Below are positions 26,914 to 36,213 of a stretch of DNA of 64,000 bases, in pieces. A program made the translations under genes and the position numbers. The stretch is from the NCBI GenBank assembly GCA_943369665.1, contig CALRNX020000002.1, forward strand, positions 62,001 through 126,000. The letters run 5' to 3'. Source of the DNA: UKL13-3 sp943369665 (GTDB lineage: Bacteria > Bacteroidota > Bacteroidia > UKL13-3). Numbering within the stretch: the stretch's first letter is position 1; each line of letters begins with the position of its first letter. Below the pieces are notes generated by a model. That model searched no databases and had not been told where the DNA came from. It saw nothing but the letters and a program-made list of their open reading frames with translations.

Positions 26914-27564
26914 CTAAGCTGTTCGTTTATCAAAAAGACGTTTGACGATAAACGATAGGAACATTGAGATACAAGCTCCACTAAATGCCAATACCATGTC
27001 TTTTTGAGCATCCCACACATCTCCTTGTGTTCCCAGATATGCAGTTCCTTCTGATGGGAAAAACACATCCGCTACCAACCATTCTATAATTTCATATAGT
27101 CCACTAAAACTCATGGTGATTTCAATAGGCAATACCCAACAAACCCATGCAGGCCAGCCAAACCAATTCTTGAAATAGTCGCGCATGGGATAAGCGAGCA
27201 TAAGTCCAAAACTACAATGTACGATTCTATCGTAATGATTACGCTCCAAATGCAGCGTGTCCTTTAACCAGTATCCAAATGGATTTTCCGCGTAAGTATA
27301 TGTTGCTCCATAAATATGCAACAGGATATAGACAAAAAGCAGCGTGTAACTGAGATCGCTAAACTGAAATTTTTTATAGCTTATACCTAAACCGACAATA
27401 AACAAAAAAGTAAGCACATTTTCTGTTATCCAGTTCGCCATATCAGTAGTTACTAGCAATGTAGCGATCCAACAGATAGCAAAAGTGATCACAAAAAACT
27501 TGAGTAGGTTGTTCTGAGAAAAAGATGTTCGTTGCGGTGATGATGCTGTTGAATAGTAATTCAT
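26914..27564 (-). CDS. DUF2238 / YjdF-like integral membrane protein
   Basis: The 216-aa protein has about six transmembrane segments and the conserved DUF2238 elements LHIYGATYTYAENPFGYWL, NHYDRIVHCSFGLMLAYP, SGLYEIIEWLVADVFFP and YLGTQGDVWDAQKDM. The histidines and acidic residues at membrane borders suggest metal or ion handling, but the function is unknown. I use the ATG at 27564 because the 29 codons upstream are atypical for the family and overlap a terminator hairpin. Confidence 0.88.
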   Translation of the reverse strand: MNYYSTASSPQRTSFSQNNLLKFFVITFAICWIATLLVTTDMANWITENVLTFLFIVGLGISYKKFQFSDLSYTLLFVYILLHIYGATYTYAENPFGYWLKDTLHLERNHYDRIVHCSFGLMLAYPMRDYFKNWFGWPAWVCWVLPIEITMSFSGLYEIIEWLVADVFFPSEGTAYLGTQGDVWDAQKDMVLAFSGACISMFLSFIVKRLFDKRTA

Positions 27565-27603
27565 AGGATTAAATAATTTAAAGCAATGTATAAAACATTT
27601 GGT

Positions 27604-27635
27604 AAAAAAAATGCCCCACTTTTCAGCGAGGCATT
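27604..27635 (-). terminator. Terminator of the T9SS cargo gene
   Basis: AATGCC (27610-27615) pairs with GGCATT (27630-27635), and the stem extends inward with two mismatches. On the minus strand it is followed by a U run (A run 27604-27610). Confidence 0.65.
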
Positions 27636-27653
27636 CTAATGGTATTGGCAATT

Positions 27654-28547
27654 TTATTGCTTGATTATTCGCTGAGTATAAATTACTCCATCTTTAACCA
27701 TACTGGCGATGTATATTCCATTAGATAAATGTTGAATGGATAAGTTCTGAAATTGATTGATGGTACCTTTTGCCACGAGCAACCCAGTGAGATTATAGAT
27801 AGCAATGGTCACCCTTTCGGAAGTATTCACCGAAACAAAATCCGTTGAGGGGTTTGGATATAAAACCAATACATCTGACAAGCCCGCTTTTTTAATACCG
27901 GTGGTAACCGTTCCCGATGAGTTAACGGTTAAGTCTACCGAAGCAGTTAGATTAGCGCTATCCAATATCACTGTTTTGGGGTTTGCTGTGGGCACATTGA
28001 TCATATCCACTAAAATCTTATAGGTACCTACCGGCAAATTAGAAACAGTAAATCGACCCGAATCATTGGTACTGGTCATTTTTATAAATACCCCTGCTCC
28101 ATCCTTGATCACAACACGGGTGTTTTTTAAAGGGTCACCTGCTGTCTTGAGCATTCCTTCATTCAATTCCCCATTAATGGTAGCAGGACCGGTAAAAGAA
28201 AGATTGGGCAACATTCCTTCATGACATAAAGCGCTGTCTGCCGATGTCAAATCAATATCAGCAGCCTCATCCCAAATTGCTTTCATCGGATGCCATGTTG
28301 GAATATACTTTGCGTAAGCCATGCTGACGTGTACCCGGTAAATTCCACTATTCAGACTATCAAAAGTCCACATTCCACTATCCTCGTCTTTGCTTCTGAG
28401 CAACTGATAAGAATTATCGGGTTGTTTTTGGTACAAGCTAAATGTGATCATCGTACCCGATACGCGGGCGTTCACATTGATCCATTTGTTTTGCGCAAAC
28501 ACATTAATGCCCGAAACAATGGAAATGAGTAGTAATAGTTTTTTCAT
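27654..28547 (-). CDS. T9SS type A sorting-domain protein with carboxypeptidase-regulatory-like domain
   Basis: The ATG at 28547 starts a signal peptide (MKKLLLLISIVSGINVFAQ). A beta-sandwich region at about residues 20-120 is followed by a CarboxypepD_reg-like domain at about 125-210 (GDPLKNTRVVIKDGAG and GRFTVSNLPVGTYKILVDM). The Por secretion domain covers the last ~75 residues (LYPNPSTDFVSVN, NLTGLLVAKG, LSNGIYIASM). The 297-aa product is therefore likely a surface or secreted binding protein without visible catalytic motif. It is probably transcribed alone. Confidence 0.9.
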   Translation of the reverse strand: MKKLLLLISIVSGINVFAQNKWINVNARVSGTMITFSLYQKQPDNSYQLLRSKDEDSGMWTFDSLNSGIYRVHVSMAYAKYIPTWHPMKAIWDEAADIDLTSADSALCHEGMLPNLSFTGPATINGELNEGMLKTAGDPLKNTRVVIKDGAGVFIKMTSTNDSGRFTVSNLPVGTYKILVDMINVPTANPKTVILDSANLTASVDLTVNSSGTVTTGIKKAGLSDVLVLYPNPSTDFVSVNTSERVTIAIYNLTGLLVAKGTINQFQNLSIQHLSNGIYIASMVKDGVIYTQRIIKQ

Positions 28548-28670
28548 ATCATTTAATTTGTTGATGGTCAAAAGTATTCACACGAGTAAAGGATTACCAT
28601 ACGTTAAACTACGTATTCTTCGTTTTGAACTTTTACCCATATTATGGGTATAACAGCCAAACTCACGATC

Positions 28671-29840
28671 ATGAAAACATTACATCTCCTTCTATTACTT
28701 GCTCTTTCGCCTGTTTGCTTTTCCCAAAAACCCTTGTTTGTAAACGGGTATGCAGTTGAGCGCCAATCGACCGAATGGTATAAAGAACAAATAAAAGCAT
28801 GGAAAACGGAACTTGATAAAAACAGTTCGAACGGTTATGCTTGGTATAATTATTACCGGGCCAACCGTAATTTATTGCGCACGGATACCAACGATAAAAG
28901 AACCCATTCGGAAAAGGCACTGGTATTGGAAAATATTATCAATGACATGGAAAAGGCCGCTCCACAATCATTTGAATACAATTTATGCAAATGGATGAAT
29001 GGTGGAAACGATTATGATCATTTGCTACCCTATCTTAAAAAAGCGGCTGAATTGGGGCCTGATCGTAAAGAACTTTATACAGAAATAATTGTATGGGCGG
29101 AGGTAGAGAGAAATATAGCGAAAAGAAATATGTACTCCGAAAAATACTATCATTCGGATATTGCACCTCCGGGTTTGTTGTATTATAACTATAATGTGAT
29201 CATCGGGCTAAAACCGAATGCGATCATATTAACAGCAGGAGATAACGATACTTATCCTATTTGGATGTTGCAATCGCAAGGTATTCGTACGGATATTACC
29301 GTTCTAAATACTAGCTTATTGCGCATTGATGCTTATCGCCATAAAGTGTTTAAAGAACTCGGAATTGACAAATGGGATATGAATGATATTGGATCGGACA
29401 CAACCAATAAAGAAGAAAAAGTGAACAGCCGTTTCAATGCAAAAATCGTAACTCATATTGCAGGAAACAGCAAAAAAGCACCAGTGTATATAGCACTCAC
29501 GACCAATGAATGTTTTAGCAAACCTATCGAGGCCAAATTATACCTTACGGGATTGGCTTACGAATACAGTGAAAAGAACATCGATAATATGGCTTTGCTG
29601 AAAAAGAATATTGAACAATTGTATGCACTGGATTATATTGATAAACCTTTCTTCAATGATATATCCGTGTATTATACCAAACATACACAAGCCAATTATA
29701 TTGTACCGATGCTTAAATTGTATGACCACTATAAAGAATCGGGTGACACGCAAAAAAAGGAATGGATCAAACAAAAAATTGTAATTGTTGCCAAGGATCG
29801 TCCTGAAGAAAAAGAAACACTTCAATATTTGAATAAATAA
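28671..29840 (+). CDS. Secreted protein with DUF2723-like GDNDTYP motif, unknown function
   Basis: The ATG at 28671 opens a signal peptide (MKTLHLLLLLALSPVCFSQ). The N-terminal ~130 residues are helical and TPR-like (tryptophan/tyrosine-rich, GYAWYNYYRANRNLL). The middle region AIILTAGDNDTYPIWMLQSQ followed by GIRTDITVLNTSLL closely resembles the soluble C-terminal part of DUF2723 membrane proteins, here without their transmembrane half. The 389-aa protein is probably periplasmic; activity unknown. It is followed after 3 bp by a sigma factor and an anti-sigma-like gene, so it may be the sensor or target of that regulatory pair. Confidence 0.75.
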   Translation: MKTLHLLLLLALSPVCFSQKPLFVNGYAVERQSTEWYKEQIKAWKTELDKNSSNGYAWYNYYRANRNLLRTDTNDKRTHSEKALVLENIINDMEKAAPQSFEYNLCKWMNGGNDYDHLLPYLKKAAELGPDRKELYTEIIVWAEVERNIAKRNMYSEKYYHSDIAPPGLLYYNYNVIIGLKPNAIILTAGDNDTYPIWMLQSQGIRTDITVLNTSLLRIDAYRHKVFKELGIDKWDMNDIGSDTTNKEEKVNSRFNAKIVTHIAGNSKKAPVYIALTTNECFSKPIEAKLYLTGLAYEYSEKNIDNMALLKKNIEQLYALDYIDKPFFNDISVYYTKHTQANYIVPMLKLYDHYKESGDTQKKEWIKQKIVIVAKDRPEEKETLQYLNK

Positions 29841-29843
29841 CCT

Positions 29844-30413
29844 GTGAAGCTTTTTAAAACTTCTTATAAGCAACATACTGATGAGCACCTGATGGAACTA
29901 ATCATCCATAAGGATGATCAACTGGCGTTTGAACAGTTATACGACAGGTATGCCCAAAAACTTACGGGGTTTTGCAATCGAATGGTTCAATCAAAAGAAC
30001 AAGCTGAAGACCTAGTACATGAGGTATTTATCAAAATAATGGAACAACCTAGAGCATTTGATATCAATCTAAAGTTTTCTACCTGGGTATATACAGTGGC
30101 AAATAACTTATGCTTAAATACGATCCGAAACCATAGCAACAGGGAAAAACTACTGGCCATAAACTACACAGTTTCGGAAACTGTTACCTCACACCAACAT
30201 ATTGATGCCGGTAAACTCAAACTAAAGATCAACGAACTCTATCAACAACTGAGTGAAAAAGAAAAAGCAGTTTTTGTTTTGCGATTTGAACATGAACTAA
30301 GTATGAAAGAAATTGCCGAAATCATTGCCATACCGGAAGGAAGCGTAAAATCCTGTTTGTTTTATTTACTCAAAAAATTCAATACTCATTTACAACCATT
30401 CAAAGAAATTTAA
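29844..30413 (+). CDS. ECF-type RNA polymerase sigma factor
   Basis: The 189-aa protein has sigma region 2 at about residues 25-95 (AFEQLYDRYAQKLTGFCNRM, AEDLVHEVFIKIME, FSTWVYTVANNLCLNTIRNH) and region 4 at about 125-180 (LSEKEKAVFVLRFEHELSMK and EIAEIIAIPEGSVKSCLFYL). The likely start is a GTG at 29844, 3 nt after the previous stop, which fits translational coupling; an internal ATG at 29892 would remove part of region 2. The next gene, 5 bp on, looks like its membrane partner. Confidence 0.92.
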   Translation: MKLFKTSYKQHTDEHLMELIIHKDDQLAFEQLYDRYAQKLTGFCNRMVQSKEQAEDLVHEVFIKIMEQPRAFDINLKFSTWVYTVANNLCLNTIRNHSNREKLLAINYTVSETVTSHQHIDAGKLKLKINELYQQLSEKEKAVFVLRFEHELSMKEIAEIIAIPEGSVKSCLFYLLKKFNTHLQPFKEI

Positions 30414-30418
30414 CCATT

Positions 30419-31000
30419 ATGGAAAATATACCTGCCCCAATTTTTGACCTTATTGAGCAACGATCGTTTGACACCTTAAGTGCAGCAGACCAGGAACTGG
30501 TATTGCAATATATGACGCAGTCAGAATACAAATCCATGTACAAAACCGCACAATTGTTAAAGCAGGAAGCTCCTGCTTTATCTTCTGTAAATCGAGCTCA
30601 AAAAGACAAACTAATGCAACAGTTTGTTTCACGCAAACAGCCGATACGCCCATTGTGGAATACGCCCATTCAGGTATGGAAGGCTGCTGCCATTTTCCTG
30701 TTACTTGGTGCAGGATGGCTTGTGCATTGGCAAACCTATCAGCGTAAACACATCGAATACGTTACGCAGTTGGATACAGTGTATTTGGAAGTACCGGTAA
30801 AAATTTACGATACGGTATATTACAAGGAAGAAGGTAATGTCTCTTTTGCTTCACATCAAAAACGAAATATTCCTTCTGAAAAATCGTCTGTTGGCCAAAC
30901 GAGAACGCATCGAAAAGAAGATCTTGTAGAACCGGCAAGAAGGGGAACATCTGCTAAAGATGATTCGTTGATCCAGTCGTTTAAATTTGCAACGTTGTAA
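30419..31000 (+). CDS. Putative membrane-anchored anti-sigma factor
   Basis: The 193-aa protein has an N-terminal helical cytoplasmic part (about residues 1-75, with FDTLSAADQELVLQYMTQSE), one transmembrane segment at about 82-100 (VWKAAAIFLLLGAGWLVHW) and a polar periplasmic tail. No zinc-binding anti-sigma motif is visible. The call rests on topology and on the position 5 bp after an ECF sigma gene; direct family recognition is weak. A terminator begins right at its stop codon. Confidence 0.6.
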   Translation: MENIPAPIFDLIEQRSFDTLSAADQELVLQYMTQSEYKSMYKTAQLLKQEAPALSSVNRAQKDKLMQQFVSRKQPIRPLWNTPIQVWKAAAIFLLLGAGWLVHWQTYQRKHIEYVTQLDTVYLEVPVKIYDTVYYKEEGNVSFASHQKRNIPSEKSSVGQTRTHRKEDLVEPARRGTSAKDDSLIQSFKFATL

Positions 31001-31032
31001 AAAAAAGCGAAGATTAAAACCTTCGCTTTTTT
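31001..31032. terminator. Intrinsic terminator
   Basis: A 12-bp stem AAAAAAGCGAAG (31001-31012) / CTTCGCTTTTTT (31021-31032) has an 8-nt loop. It directly follows the anti-sigma-like gene on the plus strand and the 3' end of the tRNA on the minus strand, so it can serve both. Confidence 0.85.
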
Positions 31033-31036
31033 TGTG

Positions 31037-31109
31037 TGACCTCGGTGGGACTCGAACCCACGACCCGATGATTAAGAGTCAGCTGCTCTACCAACTGAGC
31101 TACGAAGTC
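31037..31109 (-). tRNA. tRNA-Lys (anticodon CTT)
   Basis: The minus strand folds as a cloverleaf. The acceptor stem is GACTTCG/CGAGGTC with one G-U pair, the D arm is GCTCAGTTGGTAGAGC, the anticodon loop is CTCTTAA with CTT at positions 34-36, and the T arm is GTGGG-TTCGAGT-CCCAC. The discriminator base is A and CCA is not encoded. The anticodon stem has one mismatch near its base. The 73-nt RNA decodes AAG. Confidence 0.95.
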
Positions 31110-31237
31110 ATATTGTCAAATATAAGCGCTTTTTTTTCAATACAATTAAATCATCTTATTTAGGATAAAAACGAACGCATATACTTTCATATCCAACTGA
31201 AATAAAATACATTAACTTCGAATAAAATACCTATTCC

Positions 31238-32863
31238 ATGAAAAAGTATATACTTCTTTATTTTCTCTTTCTATTCGTATCGGCTTCAGCACAAATCCAA
31301 TTTACGCGAACTGATTTCGGAGTTGATGGAGACAAAGTAATTTATGCTATAGATACACCAACGATCCTCGCTTACAATTTTGGTGCAACCGGAACCAATC
31401 ATACCTGGCGATTTAATACCAAAACATCTTACCCGAGAAGATATGACTCTACAGTATTTATCAATGCAACCAGTAATCCTAATGCACCTGATATTACTAC
31501 AAACTTATTGCAACGCAGTTATGGCAATGGCGATCAATATTTAGAAGTATCAGATAGTTTTGTTAAAACGACCTTCGAATTTCCAAAGGTTAACGTAACA
31601 GGCGTTAAGATTCAAACACTCAATTTACCTCTAACTTATCAATCGCAATTTGTGGATTCAACTACCACCATAGCCAAAGGGTTATTATCTGATTTTGGCT
31701 TGGATCCAATTCCTCCTTTTGATTCTATACGTATAAACGCCAAAGTGAAAATGACGAGCATTTGTGACGGATGGGGAACACTTATTTTACCAGATACGAC
31801 ATCATATAACGCCTTGAGGGTAAATCAACTTATCAATGTAGAAGCTGACGTTTATTTACATTCTATCATCGGCTGGACATATGTAACACATCAATCGCAA
31901 AACACTGGGAATTATAGTTGGTATGCACCTAATTCTAAAAGTTATCTGGCGAATGTACAACTCGATTCTTCAGGAAATTTTACCAGCTTCACATATAAAG
32001 TAAAAAAAGCTCCAGTGGTTAAAGTTCCAGGTAAACTGCTTTCTATTTCACCTGATACCATTATGCAAGGCGATACGATCCAGGTAATTGTTAAAGGATC
32101 AAAAACATCCTTTACCATCGGATCTCCTGATATCTATACTTATAGTTGCGATATACTGAATGCCCAGGTTATAGACGATACCACATTGATTGCGACTGTT
32201 ACTTGTCCAATGTCGAGCTCGCTTGGTACAAATCATTTTAGGGTGTGGACACCAACGGATGGGTATTTATATCTTTATAATTCATTTACCACTGTTACCT
32301 CTCCCAATGCTCCACGTTTGGTTGCTATGGGACCAAACTTTGGTTCGATGGGGCAATCAGTATCTGCTTTAGTCATTGGACAAAACACGCATTTTACAAA
32401 AGGACTATCCGTGAATATATTTCCGGATTCTGTCACTACAGGTGGTGTTTACTTACAATCGTTTAATATTATTAACGATACTGCTTTTCAGTGCACTCTA
32501 AGAGTAGATGATATTGGTACCTACATCACCTTTAGTTTATCAACTTATAATGTGGTGGATGGTAATTTGTATTTACGTGGTGCTTTTAAAGTAACGCATA
32601 CCGGGCTTCAAGACATTCATTCACAAGGCGAAATAGTCATCTACCCTAATCCGGCAACAACTGAATTGTTTGTGCGTATACCCAGCCAGGAAACAAAAGT
32701 GTTGATCCAGTTTTTTGACATTACAGGAAAAGAGGTAAAACGAATCCAATCTTCAAGCACAGAAACCCGAATTGATATCAGTGAATTGACCGACCGTTTT
32801 TACCTTTGTAAAATAACAGGTGATACTTTCAACACAACCCGTAAGATATTTATCGAACCTTAA
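31238..32863 (+). CDS. Secreted protein with T9SS type A sorting domain
   Basis: The 541-aa protein starts with a signal peptide (MKKYILLYFLFLFVSASAQ). It continues with an N-terminal beta-rich region of ~250 residues common in Bacteroidota secreted proteins (FGATGTNHTWRF style), then two Ig/IPT-like repeats (about residues 265-360 and 365-455, LLSISPDTIMQGDTIQVIV and LVAMGPNFGSMGQSVSALVI). It ends in a Por sorting domain (IYPNPATTELFVRI, FDITGKEVKRIQ, ending KIFIEP). No enzyme motif is visible; adhesion or surface display is likely. Its stop codon directly touches the stop of the convergent membrane-protein gene. Confidence 0.9.
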   Translation: MKKYILLYFLFLFVSASAQIQFTRTDFGVDGDKVIYAIDTPTILAYNFGATGTNHTWRFNTKTSYPRRYDSTVFINATSNPNAPDITTNLLQRSYGNGDQYLEVSDSFVKTTFEFPKVNVTGVKIQTLNLPLTYQSQFVDSTTTIAKGLLSDFGLDPIPPFDSIRINAKVKMTSICDGWGTLILPDTTSYNALRVNQLINVEADVYLHSIIGWTYVTHQSQNTGNYSWYAPNSKSYLANVQLDSSGNFTSFTYKVKKAPVVKVPGKLLSISPDTIMQGDTIQVIVKGSKTSFTIGSPDIYTYSCDILNAQVIDDTTLIATVTCPMSSSLGTNHFRVWTPTDGYLYLYNSFTTVTSPNAPRLVAMGPNFGSMGQSVSALVIGQNTHFTKGLSVNIFPDSVTTGGVYLQSFNIINDTAFQCTLRVDDIGTYITFSLSTYNVVDGNLYLRGAFKVTHTGLQDIHSQGEIVIYPNPATTELFVRIPSQETKVLIQFFDITGKEVKRIQSSSTETRIDISELTDRFYLCKITGDTFNTTRKIFIEP

Positions 32864-34147
32864 CTATTTGAATCCAAATAATATTGGGAAAACAAAAACC
32901 ACTACCATTGTCCAAAGGCTGTAAATTGGTAAAAAATAAGCGATACTGTTTTCAACCTTTTCTATTTCGTTGGTATCTTTTATTGACTTGAATAACCTAT
33001 AAGCAACAATTAATAGATTTGCCAAGATCAATACATTACTTCCCAAAACGGCAAGTCTGTTGGGAGTGAAACCCCATTCGGAAATTCTGAAAAGAATGGC
33101 AGAAAGTGCTATTCCGTTCAATATTACAGTTACTACTGACAACCCTAACAATAAAAACAGTCCGAATGTACTCCCTGCATTTTTGGATACCTCCGCTATA
33201 GAGAAGAGAATGATGGCCATAACTCCAATAAGTAACAAATTAAAGATCAGTAGAAATTCCCTATCATTATAAGGGTCTTTTCCTGTATAGACAATTGCAG
33301 AAAGATAGACTACCAAGGTAATAAATACCAATGGTGTAAATACCCTGGCGATTATTGGTGAGACCTTATTGACCAGTTGAGGATTTGATCGTACTAAATA
33401 AGTACCAACAATTGGAGCTGCTGCAAGCCCTGATATGACAATGTATTCAAAATAAAAACTCTCTATTTTGACACCGATCAGTTCAAACAAACCCAATGTC
33501 ACTGCGGTTAATAAACCACCTGAAATAAGAATAACAGCAGTCATTACCAGTAAGTCGCCCATGTATCTTAAAAAATCTAATCGTTTTTGATAGTCATTTT
33601 GTTTGTCCCCAACAAAAACAAAGCCCAACAAGGTCCATAGAAACAATGGTAGATGAATGCATGCTAAGTTTAAGGTATCGCTTGATGAAACAACAGGAAG
33701 CAGGTTAATGTAGATGACAGCAATTAAAATCGCGGCAAAAGCGGCAACAATCTTTTTAGTTTGTACTTGCTCTTTCCACGCAAAATATGCAATAAGCAAT
33801 GGAAATACGACAAACCCAATATTCCGAGGATAAAAGAAGTCATCGCTAATTGTTACCAACTTCGGAAGTTTAGCAATCAATGCCGCGATAAAAGAAGCAA
33901 TTATTACAAAAGGTAATTCATTGCGCACTCCCCATGAAATCCCCTCATTTTCGAAGTTCAAGCGTTCGTACCACACTTGCGCAATTGTTGATCCTTTAAT
34001 ATCCGGATAAATTTTGTTTAACTCCTTTTTAAAAGAGGTTTTGTTATTTTGGTAGAGTCTTTCAAGTTGCCCGGGATTGTCCAGGTTATTTATTATTTCA
34101 GTTCTTATGTTTTTAGGCTCATCCCTTAGTTGATTTGCGTTTTTCAT
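32864..34147 (-). CDS. Polytopic membrane protein, DUF4153-like
   Basis: After a polar N-terminal ~75 residues (with NIRTEIINNLDNPGQLERLY) the protein has about ten hydrophobic segments, for example NELPFVIIASFIAALIA, IVAAFAAILIAVIYINLLPV and LIGVMAIILFSIAEVS. It resembles DUF4153 membrane proteins, but I hold this loosely. Several ATGs are clustered; I prefer 34147 because an AAAGGAT ribosome-binding site lies at the right distance, while 34174 is also possible. It is probably the last gene of an operon that starts at 36165 under the second palindromic operator. Confidence 0.7.
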   Translation of the reverse strand: MKNANQLRDEPKNIRTEIINNLDNPGQLERLYQNNKTSFKKELNKIYPDIKGSTIAQVWYERLNFENEGISWGVRNELPFVIIASFIAALIAKLPKLVTISDDFFYPRNIGFVVFPLLIAYFAWKEQVQTKKIVAAFAAILIAVIYINLLPVVSSSDTLNLACIHLPLFLWTLLGFVFVGDKQNDYQKRLDFLRYMGDLLVMTAVILISGGLLTAVTLGLFELIGVKIESFYFEYIVISGLAAAPIVGTYLVRSNPQLVNKVSPIIARVFTPLVFITLVVYLSAIVYTGKDPYNDREFLLIFNLLLIGVMAIILFSIAEVSKNAGSTFGLFLLLGLSVVTVILNGIALSAILFRISEWGFTPNRLAVLGSNVLILANLLIVAYRLFKSIKDTNEIEKVENSIAYFLPIYSLWTMVVVFVFPILFGFK

Positions 34148-34208
34148 ATTCATATCCTTTTGCATTAAAACCATACTGTTGTCTTTAAATCACAAAACTT
34201 AAATTTAC

Positions 34209-35648
34209 CTATTGGAGCATTTCTGATGCGATTCTGTTTCTCTCAAAACTCCAGGACCGCCAGTCAACAAGACTTTGCTCCTCAGTAATCTTCAATGTTT
34301 CATACTGAAATTTTTCTTTCAATTCCAGAGCAAGCGAATCCGATGAATGCGTCTTTGACCAATTATACAAGTCAGGCATAACACTCCGTGATAATGTTGC
34401 TGTATATTCAATTGGGTCATTATTATCATTCATTTCCGACCAGTGTATATTATATCGAACAATAAATAGGTCCCAATTTACCAAACAACCTAACAAAAGG
34501 GCGATATAAGCGCCAACAATATTTATCTTTAATAAATACCAATTGCTCTTAATATTTCTAATTTTAATTGCTGTTGTAATTAGTCCTAAACTTGCTAAAA
34601 GGAGGTAAACAAAGACTCCAATTCGTTTATATGTTAGCGCCCACTCCTCAATATACAAACCATTTTTGTATGCACTCGTAACAATCATTAGTACATTTTG
34701 TGCTATCCATATATAAGCCAACACTCTTAATATGTTGTTACCTGAATAGTTCTGTTCTCCTCTAAAGTACCAAAGAATGATTGCAATTGCAGTGATAATA
34801 GACAAGATTAAACTATTAATGCCTTCGTGAACCATTGCCGAGTAGTTAAAATTTTGGGGTAAGTCGCCACCAAAAACCAAGAATTTTATATCCAATACAT
34901 TTACCACCAGTATAAGAAAGTTTAGCAGCCCAAGCATCATTATTCCCGATCTCCGCTCTGTATCAATGTCTATTGAGTTCCCGATGATACTCACAACATT
35001 TTTACCCGAAGGTATTATGCCATCCTGTTGCGATTGCTCATATATAAAGAGCCTCGCAATTTTTTTACTATAATAAAATCCATAGGTTAAAATCAGTCCT
35101 CCAACTGTAAAAAACACCCATTTAATAGAAATAAAATCGAACCGAATTTGATCTGTAAGATTTTTAAACAAAGCACTTGAATTGCGATAAAAAATAAAAA
35201 AGACTAATGATACTGCTAATGGAATAATATAGAATAAGACTCCATTTCTTTTTTCACCTACTCTATTTTCTTTATTTCTTTTTGATCGATGAATACCATC
35301 AATAATCATGTTAATGGGGGCCGATACAACCGAAAAACCTCCATGGATAAATGATGTTGCCAGTGAATTTTCTTGATTTACAAATTTGGACGCTAATAGT
35401 ACTAATGAACAAATATTGGCAAACACAGACAGCCCATCCCCATATAACGCAATACAAACAGCGGAAACGATAGAACCTACAAGAGGTAACCAAAGTGCCT
35501 TTTTAGTTAGAAAACTTCTGTCCTTTATAAAAAGGGTTGCGAGCAAAACAATGTTAAACACAAGAAAATTAATTCCTGCAAATTGTTCATAGAAAAGGTA
35601 ACTGTAACACAGTACGGAAACCAATAAAATCCAATCATTCTTTTTCAT
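34209..35648 (-). CDS. Polytopic membrane protein, DUF4153/DUF4173 type
   Basis: The 479-aa protein has about twelve transmembrane segments. Its N-terminal block (DWILLVSVLCYSYLFYEQFA, GINFLVFN, then FVNQENSLATSFIHGG) and the central VHEGINSLILSIITAIAI and EWALTYKRIGVFVYLLLASL stretches match the DUF4153/DUF4173 membrane family, whose function is unknown. The last ~80 residues are polar and likely extra-membrane. I start at the ATG at 35648 (MKKND) because the upstream in-frame start overlaps the preceding gene. Confidence 0.75.
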   Translation of the reverse strand: MKKNDWILLVSVLCYSYLFYEQFAGINFLVFNIVLLATLFIKDRSFLTKKALWLPLVGSIVSAVCIALYGDGLSVFANICSLVLLASKFVNQENSLATSFIHGGFSVVSAPINMIIDGIHRSKRNKENRVGEKRNGVLFYIIPLAVSLVFFIFYRNSSALFKNLTDQIRFDFISIKWVFFTVGGLILTYGFYYSKKIARLFIYEQSQQDGIIPSGKNVVSIIGNSIDIDTERRSGIMMLGLLNFLILVVNVLDIKFLVFGGDLPQNFNYSAMVHEGINSLILSIITAIAIILWYFRGEQNYSGNNILRVLAYIWIAQNVLMIVTSAYKNGLYIEEWALTYKRIGVFVYLLLASLGLITTAIKIRNIKSNWYLLKINIVGAYIALLLGCLVNWDLFIVRYNIHWSEMNDNNDPIEYTATLSRSVMPDLYNWSKTHSSDSLALELKEKFQYETLKITEEQSLVDWRSWSFERNRIASEMLQ

Positions 35649-35667
35649 AATGAAATTTTTAGTGTTA

Positions 35668-36165
35668 TTAATTATTGCCAGAAAGTTTTTCAAGTTTTTT
35701 TATAAGCCTATGCGTGTGTAAGAGCGGGATTAAACCAAACACTCCAAAAGAACAATCGATCAGTTGCCAGTAAACAGGAATTTGCCTTATAAAACCGCAA
35801 ATAAATGCTAGTGGAAAAATCATGAGGCAGCTGATCATTCCGAATTCAATAATCCAACTATTTTTTACAGGATCACGAAGAGGTCCGATAAACGCAACAG
35901 CAATTACGATATGCGCAAATGCCAGCCAGTCGGTACCGTAAGCAAGGAATGGATAATTTGCATTGCTCGTTTTGACAGCCTCATATACCTGATTGATAAA
36001 TTCAGAAAGAGGCCAAGGAAACCTGGTTGAATATTGATCCAAAAAATGCAATTCTGTTTCGAGGGGAAAAGCCGTTACCCCGCTTAACACAAGTGCAGCA
36101 ATAAAAAACACGATCCATGTTCTGATTTTTCGGGTGAGCAATTCTGTTTTAGTTTTCATATTCAT
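35668..36165 (-). CDS. Small membrane protein of unknown function
   Basis: The 165-aa protein has four predicted membrane segments (TWIVFFIAALVLSGVTAF, WLAFAHIVIAVAFIGPL, FGMISCLMIFPLAFICGFI and YWQLIDCSFGVFGLIPLL) and a basic C terminus. I do not recognise the family beyond its frequent occurrence in Bacteroidota. It is the first gene after the second palindromic operator (36179-36195) and lies 19 bp upstream of the DUF4153/4173 gene, so the two are likely co-transcribed. An alternative start two codons in (36159) cannot be excluded. Confidence 0.72.
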   Translation of the reverse strand: MNMKTKTELLTRKIRTWIVFFIAALVLSGVTAFPLETELHFLDQYSTRFPWPLSEFINQVYEAVKTSNANYPFLAYGTDWLAFAHIVIAVAFIGPLRDPVKNSWIIEFGMISCLMIFPLAFICGFIRQIPVYWQLIDCSFGVFGLIPLLHTHRLIKKLEKLSGNN

Positions 36166-36178
36166 TTAATTTAAAAGT

Positions 36179-36197
36179 ACTTTGTATTTCAAAGTTA
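36179..36197 (-). promoter_or_regulatory. Palindromic operator 2 overlapping a -7 box
   Basis: ACTTTGTATTTCAAAGT (36179-36195) is a 17-nt palindrome with one mismatched position. On the minus strand its right half is part of TAACTTTG (36190-36197), an exact TAnnTTTG -7 box for the gene starting at 36165. The same design with the same flanks (AAAAGT before, TAAT after) recurs at 37161. Confidence 0.7.
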
Positions 36198-36213
36198 ATA
36201 CGCAAAAAAAACG

